This document shows, piece by piece, positions 33,188-41,213 of a stretch of DNA of 45,834 nucleotides. Made by a program: the position numbers and the translations under genes. The stretch lies in the NCBI GenBank assembly GCA_022843045.1, contig JALHOJ010000025.1, positions 1-45,834 of the forward strand. Reading direction: 5' to 3'. The notes beneath the pieces are model-generated. The model saw only the letters and a program-made list of their open reading frames with translations. It did not search any database and was not told the DNA's origin. Each line of letters opens with the position of its first letter. Within the stretch, counting starts at the first letter, position 1. Origin of the DNA: Phycisphaerales bacterium (lineage in GTDB: Bacteria > Planctomycetota > Phycisphaerae > Phycisphaerales > UBA1924).

Positions 33188-34377
33188 CTTCTTCCCGCCC
33201 CCCACTGCTTCATCACCGTCTGGATCGCTTCGTCCGCCGCCTTTGGCCCGCCCTCGCCCGCGATGTTCGTGACCGCCAGCATCGCCATGTCGCGCTCGGG
33301 CGCGATCCACACCACCGCGAACCACATCGTGTTGCTCCCTGCGTGGGTCAGCACGAACCCTTCCTTGTCCTCGTCGGGCCCATCGGCCCATGGACGATTG
33401 GTCACGGCCCACCCGCCCGCGTAGTTCTGCAATCGCGGCGTGTGCAGCCAATCAAACGCCTGGGGCGTGAGCACCTCGGCCCTTCGATTGGGATTGCGCG
33501 AATCTCCCCGCGCGTGCAGCATCGCAAACTTGGCCCAATCGCGGATCGACATGTGCACGCAACCCGCAGGCGCGATTCCCATCGGGTTGTCGCCCGCTCG
33601 CGTGGGCGGCACCGCCTTGCCTTCCTTCGTGTGGCCCATCGGCTGGGCCGTCACGCCCGGCACGCCCGGCGCGGCGAACCCCGCGCTCGTGATGCCCAGC
33701 GGCCCAAACAACTCACGCCGCAACAGCTCTTCGAATGGCAGCCCCGCCGTGCGCTCCATCATCGCCCCAGCGATCGCAAACCCACCGTTGGCGTACTCGT
33801 ACTTCGTGCCGGGCTCGGCGATGGGCGGGAACTTCGTGACGCCCGCGATCAACATGCGGCGTGCTTCGGAGGGCGGCTCGTTGGTGTTCCACAAACGATC
33901 CCACAGGCCATCACGATCCAGACCGCCGGGCGTGCCGCTCGTGTTGGTGACGAACATCCCCAGCGTCGCCTTGCCCCAGCCCGCGTCCGCGGTCTCGGCG
34001 AGCTTGGGAAAGACCTCGAAGAGTGGCGTGTCCCATGAGAGTTGCTGGCGATCCACCATGAGGGCGGCGAGCGTCGCGGTCATCGCCTTGGTGCAACTGC
34101 CCAGGTGCCACTGATCATCCAGCGTGGTTTTGGCGTCGGTGCCGTTGGCACGCACGCCCGCGACGCCTTCGACGCGGATGACGCCGCCTTCGATGAGCAC
34201 GGCGGCGAGTGCGGGGACCTGATGCTTAGCGACGAGGTCGGCGAGTTGGGTCGAGACGTCGAGGGCGGCAGGGATCTCCGCCATCGCCTTGGTGTCGGTT
34301 TCCGAGTACGCAGACTGTGCGAAGCTGGTCGTGCTACTCCACGCAAGCCCGACGACGACAAGAAGCACTCGGTTCAT
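33169..34377 (-). CDS. Serine beta-lactamase/penicillin-binding-protein-like hydrolase (class C fold)
   Basis: The 402-residue product starts at the ATG at 34377 (MNRVLLVVVGLAW) with a signal peptide to about 20 (TTSFAQS). Catalytic motifs: SCTK (SxxK, in HLGSCTKAM, nucleophile Ser), YAN (YxN, in TKYEYANGGFAIAG) and HAG (HxG, in VLTHAGSNTMW). This family covers class C beta-lactamases, esterases and D-peptidases; the HxG in place of KTG favours an esterase or peptidase. The last residues (DEVTK) and the stop are encoded by a tandem repeat. Confidence 0.8.
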   Translation of the reverse strand: MNRVLLVVVGLAWSSTTSFAQSAYSETDTKAMAEIPAALDVSTQLADLVAKHQVPALAAVLIEGGVIRVEGVAGVRANGTDAKTTLDDQWHLGSCTKAMTATLAALMVDRQQLSWDTPLFEVFPKLAETADAGWGKATLGMFVTNTSGTPGGLDRDGLWDRLWNTNEPPSEARRMLIAGVTKFPPIAEPGTKYEYANGGFAIAGAMMERTAGLPFEELLRRELFGPLGITSAGFAAPGVPGVTAQPMGHTKEGKAVPPTRAGDNPMGIAPAGCVHMSIRDWAKFAMLHARGDSRNPNRRAEVLTPQAFDWLHTPRLQNYAGGWAVTNRPWADGPDEDKEGFVLTHAGSNTMWFAVVWIAPERDMAMLAVTNIAGEGGPKAADEAIQTVMKQWGAGRSDEVTK

Positions 34378-34483
34378 GCCCAAGTGTTGGCCCCCGGCCC
34401 GCTCATTGTGAAACTACCCCACCGATGCCCCAACCGACCCAACCCAAAGCGAATCGGCTCCGAACCCCACACCCCGACCTCCT

Positions 34484-34535
34484 CACTCCGTCTCTTCGTC
34501 TCTTCGTCTCTCCGTCTCTTCTTCCCCTCACTTCG
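34484..34535. repeat. Short tandem repeat around the stop of the receiver-domain gene
   Basis: TCCGTCTCTTCGTCTCTT-type units, then CTTCCCCTCACTTCGTCA, span the end of the gene at 34528 (minus strand). It shares units with 22680-22705 and 23410-23448. The rest of the 150-base gap holds no gene. Confidence 0.65.
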
Positions 34536-36336
34536 TCAACGCCTTGCGCACCTCATCAATCAACCGCTCCACCTGGAACGGTTTGAACAGCACGCTCTGC
34601 AGACCTTCTTGGCTCGCACGCACGATGCTGTGGTGCGGGTCGTAGCCGAAACCGGTCATGAGGATCACGGGGAGATTGACCATGCTCTTGCGGGCCGCGG
34701 CAAACAACTCGTAGCCGTTGAACCCGGGCATGCGGATATCGCTGAGCATCATGTCGTAGCCGCCGTTGGCGCCGGTCGCGCCAACCGGGACCTTCTGCAG
34801 CAGTTCCATCGCCGCAGTGCCGCTGTCGCAGACGGTGACGATGCAGCCGCGACGCTCCAGGACGCAGGAGATGATCGTGCGAATGCGTCGCTCGTCGTCT
34901 GCGATCAGGACGCGCTTGCCGACCAGCGCGGGGTCCTGTGCCTGCACGTTCATCGCTTGCTCGACGCCCAGCAGACCCGCGGGGCCGGCCATGCAGTGGG
35001 CCAGGCGGTTCTTGATCGAGAGCAGGTCGGCCTTGATGCGTTCCAGATGCTTGTGGGACTCTTCGTCGCTGAAGGTCTCATGCTCGAGCAGTTCGACCTC
35101 GTGCGCGATGTCCTCGAGCGGTTCTTTGAGTTCGAGTTCGACGCGGCCGGAGACGCTCTGATTCACGGTCGTGCGTTCGACCACCAGCAGGTCGAGCATG
35201 TGCAGGGCGACAGCGATGTACCGCGCGAAAATCTCGCCCAGCTGGCGGTCTTCTTCCGTGAAGGCCCGCAGGCGCTGGCTCTCCACGTTCATGATCCCGA
35301 TCACCTTGTCGTGGATCCGCAGCGGCACAGTCAGACTGCTCTTGGCATCGACAATGCCCGGCAGATACAGCGGATCCGTGCTGGTGTCGTCGCAGATGTA
35401 GCTCCGCCCGCTCGCGGCGACGTACCCGGAAATACCGTGCCCTTCCAACGCGGGCTTGATCATGAAGCTGTCAAACTCGGGGGGCAGGCCGTAGCCAATC
35501 ACGAGTTCGAGTTTGCCACTGCGCTCGTCGAGGAGTCGCACGGCGAAGTGGTCAAAGTGCAGCAGGTCCTTGGCGAAGCGGGTGATCTTGTCTTCGAGCA
35601 GCTTGAGCCGCTCGACGCTGTTGAGCTTCTGGACCAGATCACGCTCGAAACGGACCAGTTCGCTGCCGGCCTGATCGATCGCGTTGATGCGCTGCTGGAG
35701 TCGCTTCGCGGCGGTCTCATCGCGCAGGATCACAATCAGGCTCTTCTCCCAGCGCCGGACCGCAGGGCCGATGGCGTCGATGGTCTCGCGCGACACAGGC
35801 GTCAGGACAAGCTCGTAAAACCGCCCATTCTCCGCAAGCGTCGTTTCGCTGCGAGGCGGCAGCCAGCCCGCCGGCACCTTCACATTCGCGGGCGGCAGCG
35901 GATGGTCCTTCTCAAACTGCCGGCATGCCACCGCGATCCGCTCGCGCAGCGTGGAACTCACGCGGGCGAGCAGGTCGTTGGCCCAGAGCACCTGTCCGTC
36001 GCGGGACGCAAAGCCAACGCCCTCGCCAATGGCCGAGAGGAGCGTCAGGGCCAAAGTCGCGAGGGCGGCTTCGTGATCCTCGGTTGTCTGTTCCCCGACT
36101 CGCCCACCCATCTGCCCGCTCGTCGTACACGTGTCGTCAACGACGAGGTGGCGATGCGATTGCTCCGGTTTCACTTCCCCCTGCATCCCGCCACCAGCAG
36201 CACCGGACCCCGCCCCCGAACCGGTCACGCCAGGCGCCTGCACGCCCTTCGCTCCGCCCTGGGGTTGTTCAGGTTTGTCCGCCATGAGCGCCGTCAAACC
36301 ATCCTTGGCCAGTTCTTGGATCAGATCTGCTCGCAC
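34528..36336 (-). CDS. PAS-like/GAF sensor with C-terminal response-regulator receiver domain
   Basis: The 602-residue product has a GTG start at 36336 (GAGGAA eight bases before). The first 85 residues are Gly/Pro-rich and disordered. A PAS-like part (about 95-200, SAIGEGVGFASRDGQVLWAN) and a coiled coil lead to a GAF domain (about 240-400, HFDHFAVRLLDERSGKLELV, SLTVPLRIHDKVIGIMNVES). Helices at about 400-460 resemble a histidine-kinase dimerisation region but have no kinase core. A complete receiver domain follows (about 480-600, VLIADDERRIRTII, phospho-Asp in MLSDIRMPG, conserved Lys in VLFKPF). It probably receives a phosphate from another kinase and integrates a small-molecule signal; the output is unclear. 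The end lies in a tandem repeat. Confidence 0.75.
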   Translation of the reverse strand: MRADLIQELAKDGLTALMADKPEQPQGGAKGVQAPGVTGSGAGSGAAGGGMQGEVKPEQSHRHLVVDDTCTTSGQMGGRVGEQTTEDHEAALATLALTLLSAIGEGVGFASRDGQVLWANDLLARVSSTLRERIAVACRQFEKDHPLPPANVKVPAGWLPPRSETTLAENGRFYELVLTPVSRETIDAIGPAVRRWEKSLIVILRDETAAKRLQQRINAIDQAGSELVRFERDLVQKLNSVERLKLLEDKITRFAKDLLHFDHFAVRLLDERSGKLELVIGYGLPPEFDSFMIKPALEGHGISGYVAASGRSYICDDTSTDPLYLPGIVDAKSSLTVPLRIHDKVIGIMNVESQRLRAFTEEDRQLGEIFARYIAVALHMLDLLVVERTTVNQSVSGRVELELKEPLEDIAHEVELLEHETFSDEESHKHLERIKADLLSIKNRLAHCMAGPAGLLGVEQAMNVQAQDPALVGKRVLIADDERRIRTIISCVLERRGCIVTVCDSGTAAMELLQKVPVGATGANGGYDMMLSDIRMPGFNGYELFAAARKSMVNLPVILMTGFGYDPHHSIVRASQEGLQSVLFKPFQVERLIDEVRKALTK

Positions 36337-36693
36337 GTCGATGATTCCTCGCGAACGCCGGCTTCGTGCCGGGCCCGCAGTTTATCTTGGATGCACTTGA
36401 ACGCCAGAAGCAACCGAGAAGAGAACCGCCCGTAGGAACCATCTGTAGTCTGTATCGGCTGGAATCCAGCCGATGACGCTGTCCATTGGGACAGGCCGCC
36501 AAAGACGCGGCCAACAGCACCCAACACCCCCCCACCTACATCCCCCCGCCAGTCGAATCTTTAGTGCCCCCACCACCTTCCTACCCGACAATACGTCGGC
36601 AGGACCATCTAGGATGCCTCACGCTCGCAGTTTGTTTGGGGCAGTCGTTTTATTGGACGTTTCCCACAAACGCCACCGCCCTTCCGCCGCGCC
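36337..36693. other. Gene-free stretch before the ABC operon
   Basis: No credible gene is seen. A perfect hairpin ATCGGCTGG-AAT-CCAGCCGAT lies at 36454-36474 and could be a terminator-like or dispersed element (no T run). The downstream half is AT-richer (about 36560-36650) and is where the ABC promoter should lie; I could not fix its boxes. The ABC gene has no clear ribosome site. Confidence 0.4.
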
Positions 36694-37719
36694 ATGATCG
36701 AAGCACGGGATCTCCATAAGTGGTTCGGACCCGTTCACGCTGTGCGTGGCGTGTCATTCTCGCTGGGCAAGGGCGAAGTCGTCGGCCTGCTGGGCCATAA
36801 CGGGGCGGGCAAGTCCACCACGATCCGCATGATGACAGGGTTCGCCTGCCCGGACCTGGGCAGCGTCACGATTCGAGGTTTGGACGTCGCCGAGGATCGC
36901 GTCCGCGCGACGGCGAACCTTGGGTACTTGCCCGAGTCGACGCCGCTCTACCCCGAGATGCCTGCGGCGGACTACATCACGTTTCGTGCGACGCTTTCGG
37001 GCGTGCCCCGGCGCGAGCGTGCGTCGCGCGTGGACCGCGTGATCGAGCAATGCTGGCTCAAGGACGTCGCCAAGCGACGCATCGCGGGCCTCTCCAAGGG
37101 ATACAAGCAGCGCGTCGGTCTCGCGGCGGCCTTGGTCCACGATCCACAGGTGCTGCTCCTGGACGAACCCACGAGCGGCCTGGACCCGGCCCAAGTGCGA
37201 GAAACCCGCGAACTGATCCGCGGGCTCTCGCAGCAACGCACCGTACTGATCAGCAGCCACGTGCTGCCCGAGGTCGAGCAGTTGTGCTCGCGCGTGATCA
37301 TCTTCGCGGCGGGCGAGATTCGTGCCGACGCGTCGCTGGAGAGCTTGAAGCGTTCGGGCTCTCGCACTTACCACGTCGAAACTCGCGACGCCGATGACGC
37401 AACGCTCAACCTGCTGCTGGACCGCTGGCGCGCGATTCCGGGGCTCGAGCAGATTCGCGGCGACGGCCTCACGCGCGAAGCCAATCCGCCCCGCGGCAAG
37501 TTCGGCTGGCGAACGTGGCTGCTGGATTTCGCGCCGCTGGACGCTTCGCCCGCGGGCGCGCTCGCCGATCCGCGCGAAGCGATCGCGCAGGCGGCGCTGG
37601 CTTCGGGGATGGTGATCCGCGAACTGCGCAGCCAAACCCGCTCGTTGGAGCAGCTATTCCTGAGCGTCTTGGAGCGTGCGGGCGAGGCCGAACGGGACGG
37701 CGTGGCGGTGCGAGCATGA
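36694..37719 (+). CDS. ABC transporter ATP-binding protein (Gld/Nos type)
   Basis: The 341-residue product starts MIEARDLHKWFG. Walker A is GHNGAGKSTT (about 35-44), the signature is LSKGYKQRVGLAAAL, Walker B with switch is VLLLDEPTSGLDP, and the H-loop is ISSHV. The extension after residue 220 is longer than in a minimal ATPase. It is closest in layout to GldA-like ATPases of exporters in gliding and polysaccharide systems. The stop overlaps the permease start (ATGA), so the three genes to 40660 form one coupled operon. Confidence 0.9.
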   Translation: MIEARDLHKWFGPVHAVRGVSFSLGKGEVVGLLGHNGAGKSTTIRMMTGFACPDLGSVTIRGLDVAEDRVRATANLGYLPESTPLYPEMPAADYITFRATLSGVPRRERASRVDRVIEQCWLKDVAKRRIAGLSKGYKQRVGLAAALVHDPQVLLLDEPTSGLDPAQVRETRELIRGLSQQRTVLISSHVLPEVEQLCSRVIIFAAGEIRADASLESLKRSGSRTYHVETRDADDATLNLLLDRWRAIPGLEQIRGDGLTREANPPRGKFGWRTWLLDFAPLDASPAGALADPREAIAQAALASGMVIRELRSQTRSLEQLFLSVLERAGEAERDGVAVRA

Positions 37720-38444
37720 TCGCCGGCACTTTCACCATCGCGAAGCGAGAACTCGCGTCGTACCTGCGGATGCCCGCGGGATGGATCATCATCATGCTGT
37801 TCCTGCTGCTCACGGGGGCGGTCTTCGCGCTGTCCGCGCTGGTGCCGGGCCGGCCCGCGACGATGCGGCCTTTCTTTGAGGCCTGCGGATGGCTGCTGCT
37901 GCCGCTCGCCCCGGCGGTGTCGATGCGATTGATCGCGGAAGAAGCCCGCACGGGCAGCCTGGAGACGCTGCTTACCAGTCCGCTCTCGACCATCGCACTG
38001 ACGCTCGGCAAACTGCTGGGCGCGTGCCTGTTCCTGATCGTGATGGTGCTGCCCACGCTTGCCCTGCCCGCGATTTTGTGGACCGTGAGCGATCCCGCGC
38101 CGGACCTTGGGCCGATCCTCGCAGGCTACTTGTGCCTGCTGCTGCTGGGCCTGCTCTATCTGTCGATCGGCCTTGCCGCGTCGGGCGCGACCAACAACGC
38201 CACGCTCGCGTTCATCGCAACGCTGTTCATCATCCTCGCGCTCCTGCTCGCGGGCACGCTGGGGCGGCAACTGCCCTCGCCCTGGCAGGACCTGCTCTTT
38301 GCGCTCGCTCTGCCCCCAAGACTCAACGACTTCGCCAAGGGCGTGATCGACACGCGGCATGTGGTGTACTTCGTGTCGGTCAGCGGGCTCTGCTGGAGCG
38401 TCGCGACCTCGCTCATAGCTTGGAAACGCTGGAGGGACCGGTGA
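37716..38444 (+). CDS. ABC transporter permease (GldF-like)
   Basis: The 242-residue product starts at the ATG at 37716, overlapping the ATPase stop. Six hydrophobic segments are visible, beginning SYLRMPAGWIIIMLFLLLTGAVFA; RLIAEEARTGSLETLLTSPLS is the conserved cytoplasmic loop of ABC-2 permeases of the GldF/NosY group. It works with the preceding ATPase and the following GldG-like protein as one inner-membrane exporter. Substrate unknown. Confidence 0.85.
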   Translation: MIAGTFTIAKRELASYLRMPAGWIIIMLFLLLTGAVFALSALVPGRPATMRPFFEACGWLLLPLAPAVSMRLIAEEARTGSLETLLTSPLSTIALTLGKLLGACLFLIVMVLPTLALPAILWTVSDPAPDLGPILAGYLCLLLLGLLYLSIGLAASGATNNATLAFIATLFIILALLLAGTLGRQLPSPWQDLLFALALPPRLNDFAKGVIDTRHVVYFVSVSGLCWSVATSLIAWKRWRDR

Positions 38445-40660
38445 CTCAGCCTTCCTCCCAAGCCCCCAGCTCCCCCACTGCTCCCGCCAGGGCCAATCTC
38501 GCGCCCAGTGCGCTCACGCGCGTGCGCCCGGACAAGTCCCGCCAACGTCGCGTGCTCGCGCTGGGCCTGGTCACGCTCGGCGCGCTCGCCGCCAGCACGC
38601 TGATGCTCAACTTGCTGAGCGAGAAGTTCTCGCATCGCGTCGATGTGACCGCTACGGGCCAGCAGCGTCTCTCTCCGCGCACGCAGCAACTCCTCGCGAG
38701 CCTGCCTGGCCCCACGCGCCTCGTGATCGCCGCCAATCTGCAAAACGCCGACCCTCGCGCCCGCCAGAACCTCACCGACGTCCTCGACGAGATGGTCGCG
38801 GCCCAGCCCGCCTTCACACGCACACTCATCGACACCTCCGCCGCCTCGGGCGCGGCTCAGTTCCGCGAGTTGCTCGCGTCCCTCCGCGAGCGCGAACGCC
38901 CCGTGCTGGACGCAAACGTCGCGGCGATCCAATCAGCCCTCGCCCTTGGCACCACCACCGCAGACACGCTTCGCGAAGGCGCCGCGAAGACTCTCGACGC
39001 CGCGGCTCTTGCCGACGAAGCAGGCACCAACGCCGCGGCCCGCGTTCTCGCCCAGCAAGCCGCGTCGCTGTGTCGAGTGCGGGCTGATGAACTCAGCGAA
39101 GCGCTGGCCCGCGCTCGCGAGCAAATCGCGCCGACCACCAACGACAGCAACGCCGTCCCCGCGACCGACACCGCCGCCAATCTGCTCGCCGCCCGCTTCC
39201 GCGACGCTGCGGCGGACCTCACCGTGCTCGCACGAGATCTTCGCACCCGCAGCCAGGACGCGCAGGTGCCCGCCGGGCTGCGCGAGTCGTTTGCCACGGT
39301 CGCCGCGCTGCTGGAACGCGCCCGCACGGAGCTGGCTTCGCGAATTGAGCCGCTCGCGAAGCTCCCGCGTCCGGACATCCTGCGTCTGTCTCGCGCGCTG
39401 TCTCAGAACGATGGCGCGGTCCTGATCGGTCCGCCGCCCGCGACGACCGATGCGAACGCGCCCTCTCCCCTCGTTGCGCTCGAAGTACAGAAGTTGCTTC
39501 CCGACGCGGCGTGGATCAACGAAGGCGAGGTCGCACGGCGCGACCTGCGCGGACGCACCGAAGAACTTCTCGCCAGCGGCCTCGCGTCGCTGCTGTCGCC
39601 GCATCGACCGATCATCATCTTCCTCACGCCCGAAGACGATCCGTATCTGGGCGATGGCCCGTTCTTCCGCGTGCTCCAGCAGCGCCTTGCCAGCCGGGGC
39701 ATCGACATGCTTGAGTGGCAAGTCGTCAAGGCCGAAGCGCCCGACGCCGAAGCGCTCAAGACGCTCGATCCCGAGAACCTCCGCCCGCGGGTGTACCTGC
39801 TGCTGGGCGCGGAGACCACCGCGGGCACCGGCAAGTCCGGCCTGTCCGGCCCGCAGGTCGCGACCAAGATGGGCGATATTCTGTCTGGCCTGCTCGCCAA
39901 GGGCGAGAACGTGCTGGTCAGCATCAACCCCTCCATCGCCAGCGCGGCGGGCGGCACCGACGCCATCGCCGCGGCTCTCGCGCCTCTGGGCATCGAAGCG
40001 TTCACCGGCACACCCCTCATGACCCAGGTCTCCACGCCCCAGGGCATGATCATCGAGACAGATCGCGTCGCACAGGCCATCGGCACGCACCCGATCGCGA
40101 GCGCCGTCGGCACGCTGCCCACGTACGTGAGCTGGTCGACGCCTATGGCCGTCAGTAGCGGCGCAACCGCGATCCTGAGCGTGCCCGCCTCCAGCGACAC
40201 CTGGGGCGAGACCGAATGGACCACGGCCCGCCTCCGCACCCGCGACCAACTCGCGATGATGCGCGATCGCCCTCGCTTGAGCGAAGGCCGGGACCGCACC
40301 ACCACCGAAGCGACCTGGACCATCGGCGCGGCGAGCGAACGAACGGTTGCTGGCCTGCCCCAGCGCGTCATCGTCATTGGCAGCAGTGCTTGGTTCGCGG
40401 ATCCGGTGACCAATCAGACAGTCACGGTCGAAGGCCGGCCCGTGGCTCAGTTTCCCGGCAATCTCGAACTGTTTGATGCCTCGATCTCGTGGCTCGCAAG
40501 GCAAGACGCGCTCATTGCGCAGAGCCCCGCCGCCAGCAGCGTCGCGATGGTGCGGCCCATGCAGCCTGACGAGCTTCAACGCTGGAGGATCGGCGTGATC
40601 GCCGGGCCGGCCGCGCTCGCGTTGCTGGTGGGAGGCGTGTACTGGCTCCGCAGGCGCTGA
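38441..40660 (+). CDS. GldG-like ABC transporter auxiliary protein
   Basis: The 739-residue product has a GTG start at 38441, overlapping the permease stop (GTGA), with GGAGGG before it. One TM helix near the N-terminus (VLALGLVTLGALAASTLMLNLL), a large extracytoplasmic region with a GldG-type start (SHRVDVTATGQQRLSPRTQQLLASL), Ala-rich helices (about 130-320) and a central alpha/beta part, then a C-terminal helix (GVIAGPAALALLVGGVYWLRRR). This is the usual third member of Gld-type operons. The Ala-rich insertion makes it longer than typical family members. The last 85 bases overlap the convergent gene at 40576. Confidence 0.85.
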   Translation: MTQPSSQAPSSPTAPARANLAPSALTRVRPDKSRQRRVLALGLVTLGALAASTLMLNLLSEKFSHRVDVTATGQQRLSPRTQQLLASLPGPTRLVIAANLQNADPRARQNLTDVLDEMVAAQPAFTRTLIDTSAASGAAQFRELLASLRERERPVLDANVAAIQSALALGTTTADTLREGAAKTLDAAALADEAGTNAAARVLAQQAASLCRVRADELSEALARAREQIAPTTNDSNAVPATDTAANLLAARFRDAAADLTVLARDLRTRSQDAQVPAGLRESFATVAALLERARTELASRIEPLAKLPRPDILRLSRALSQNDGAVLIGPPPATTDANAPSPLVALEVQKLLPDAAWINEGEVARRDLRGRTEELLASGLASLLSPHRPIIIFLTPEDDPYLGDGPFFRVLQQRLASRGIDMLEWQVVKAEAPDAEALKTLDPENLRPRVYLLLGAETTAGTGKSGLSGPQVATKMGDILSGLLAKGENVLVSINPSIASAAGGTDAIAAALAPLGIEAFTGTPLMTQVSTPQGMIIETDRVAQAIGTHPIASAVGTLPTYVSWSTPMAVSSGATAILSVPASSDTWGETEWTTARLRTRDQLAMMRDRPRLSEGRDRTTTEATWTIGAASERTVAGLPQRVIVIGSSAWFADPVTNQTVTVEGRPVAQFPGNLELFDASISWLARQDALIAQSPAASSVAMVRPMQPDELQRWRIGVIAGPAALALLVGGVYWLRRR

Positions 40661-41049
40661 TGGGCGCTGCGGACATGGCGAGGCACTTCCTGATCGGGGC
40701 GGAACGCGGCCTCGTTCAAGCCGCACTCGGGGCATTGCGGGTTCTCGACTTCGAGGCCCACCAGTTCATATCCGCACTTGCGGCAGGGCACTTCGGCTCC
40801 GCCCTTTCGCAGGCACAGGATGAACGCCCCGCCCACGCCCACGATGATCACCTCGCCCCAGAGGATGAACTGCAGACTGGTGAACGGGTTCTCGCCCGCG
40901 CCCATCCACGTGCGGATGCGCTGCTCAAGCACCATCACCATCGCGATCATCATGAGACTCACGGCGAGCGCGAGCCATCCCCACACCTGCCTTCGAAACC
41001 GAAAGCAGAAGTACCAGGTGAGCACGGCGTAGATCGGGAGGAGCATCAT
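40576..41049 (-). CDS. Membrane protein with C-terminal zinc ribbon
   Basis: The 157-residue product starts at the ATG at 41049 or 41046 (MMLLPIYA). Three hydrophobic segments (LLPIYAVLTWYFCFRF, WLALAVSLMMIAMVMVL, LWGEVIIVGVGGAFILCL) precede a complete short zinc ribbon, CRKCGYEL..(10)..CPECG. The same ribbon type, with one Cys missing, is at 3494. The role is unknown. The last 28 codons are antisense to the end of the GldG-like gene, an 85-base convergent overlap; a C-terminus rich in Ser/Pro/Ala is consistent with extension into the neighbour. Confidence 0.65.
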   Translation of the reverse strand: MMLLPIYAVLTWYFCFRFRRQVWGWLALAVSLMMIAMVMVLEQRIRTWMGAGENPFTSLQFILWGEVIIVGVGGAFILCLRKGGAEVPCRKCGYELVGLEVENPQCPECGLNEAAFRPDQEVPRHVRSAHQRLRSQYTPPTSNASAAGPAITPILQR

Positions 41050-41119
41050 GCCGGGACGATTCTCGACAACGCGACTACTGCGAACTTGCGAGCGGCCAGT
41101 ATACAAACGCTTCGAAGCA

Positions 41120-41164
41120 CACGACCCCAAGGATGCCCGAAAATCGGACGTCCTTGGGGTCGTG
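41120..41164. repeat. Long hairpin, dispersed-repeat type
   Basis: The left arm 41120-41133 (CACGACCCCAAGGA) pairs perfectly with 41151-41164, with a 17-base loop. It lies between the stop of the gene at 41214 and the start of the gene at 41049 and may separate their transcripts. Confidence 0.7.
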
Positions 41165-41182
41165 GTCAAGCTTCAGATGGTC

Positions 41183-41205
41183 TCACCCGTGGCAATCACG
41201 GGTGA
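41183..41205. repeat. Compact hairpin after the gene at 41214
   Basis: TCACCCGTG-GCAAT-CACGGGTGA, a perfect nine-base stem; it may act in termination of the minus-strand gene, although no T run follows. It shares the CACCCGTGG core with 4311-4339. Confidence 0.6.
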
Positions 41206-41213
41206 AGCAAGGT

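Noticed and set aside
13766-34540. Short tandem repeats as CRISPR arrays
   Set aside because: Units are 7-12 bases and directly adjacent, without unique spacers; no cas genes are seen.
34042-36435. 797-codon plus-strand frame opposite the receiver gene
   Set aside because: The minus-strand PAS/GAF/receiver motifs are clear; this is a shadow.
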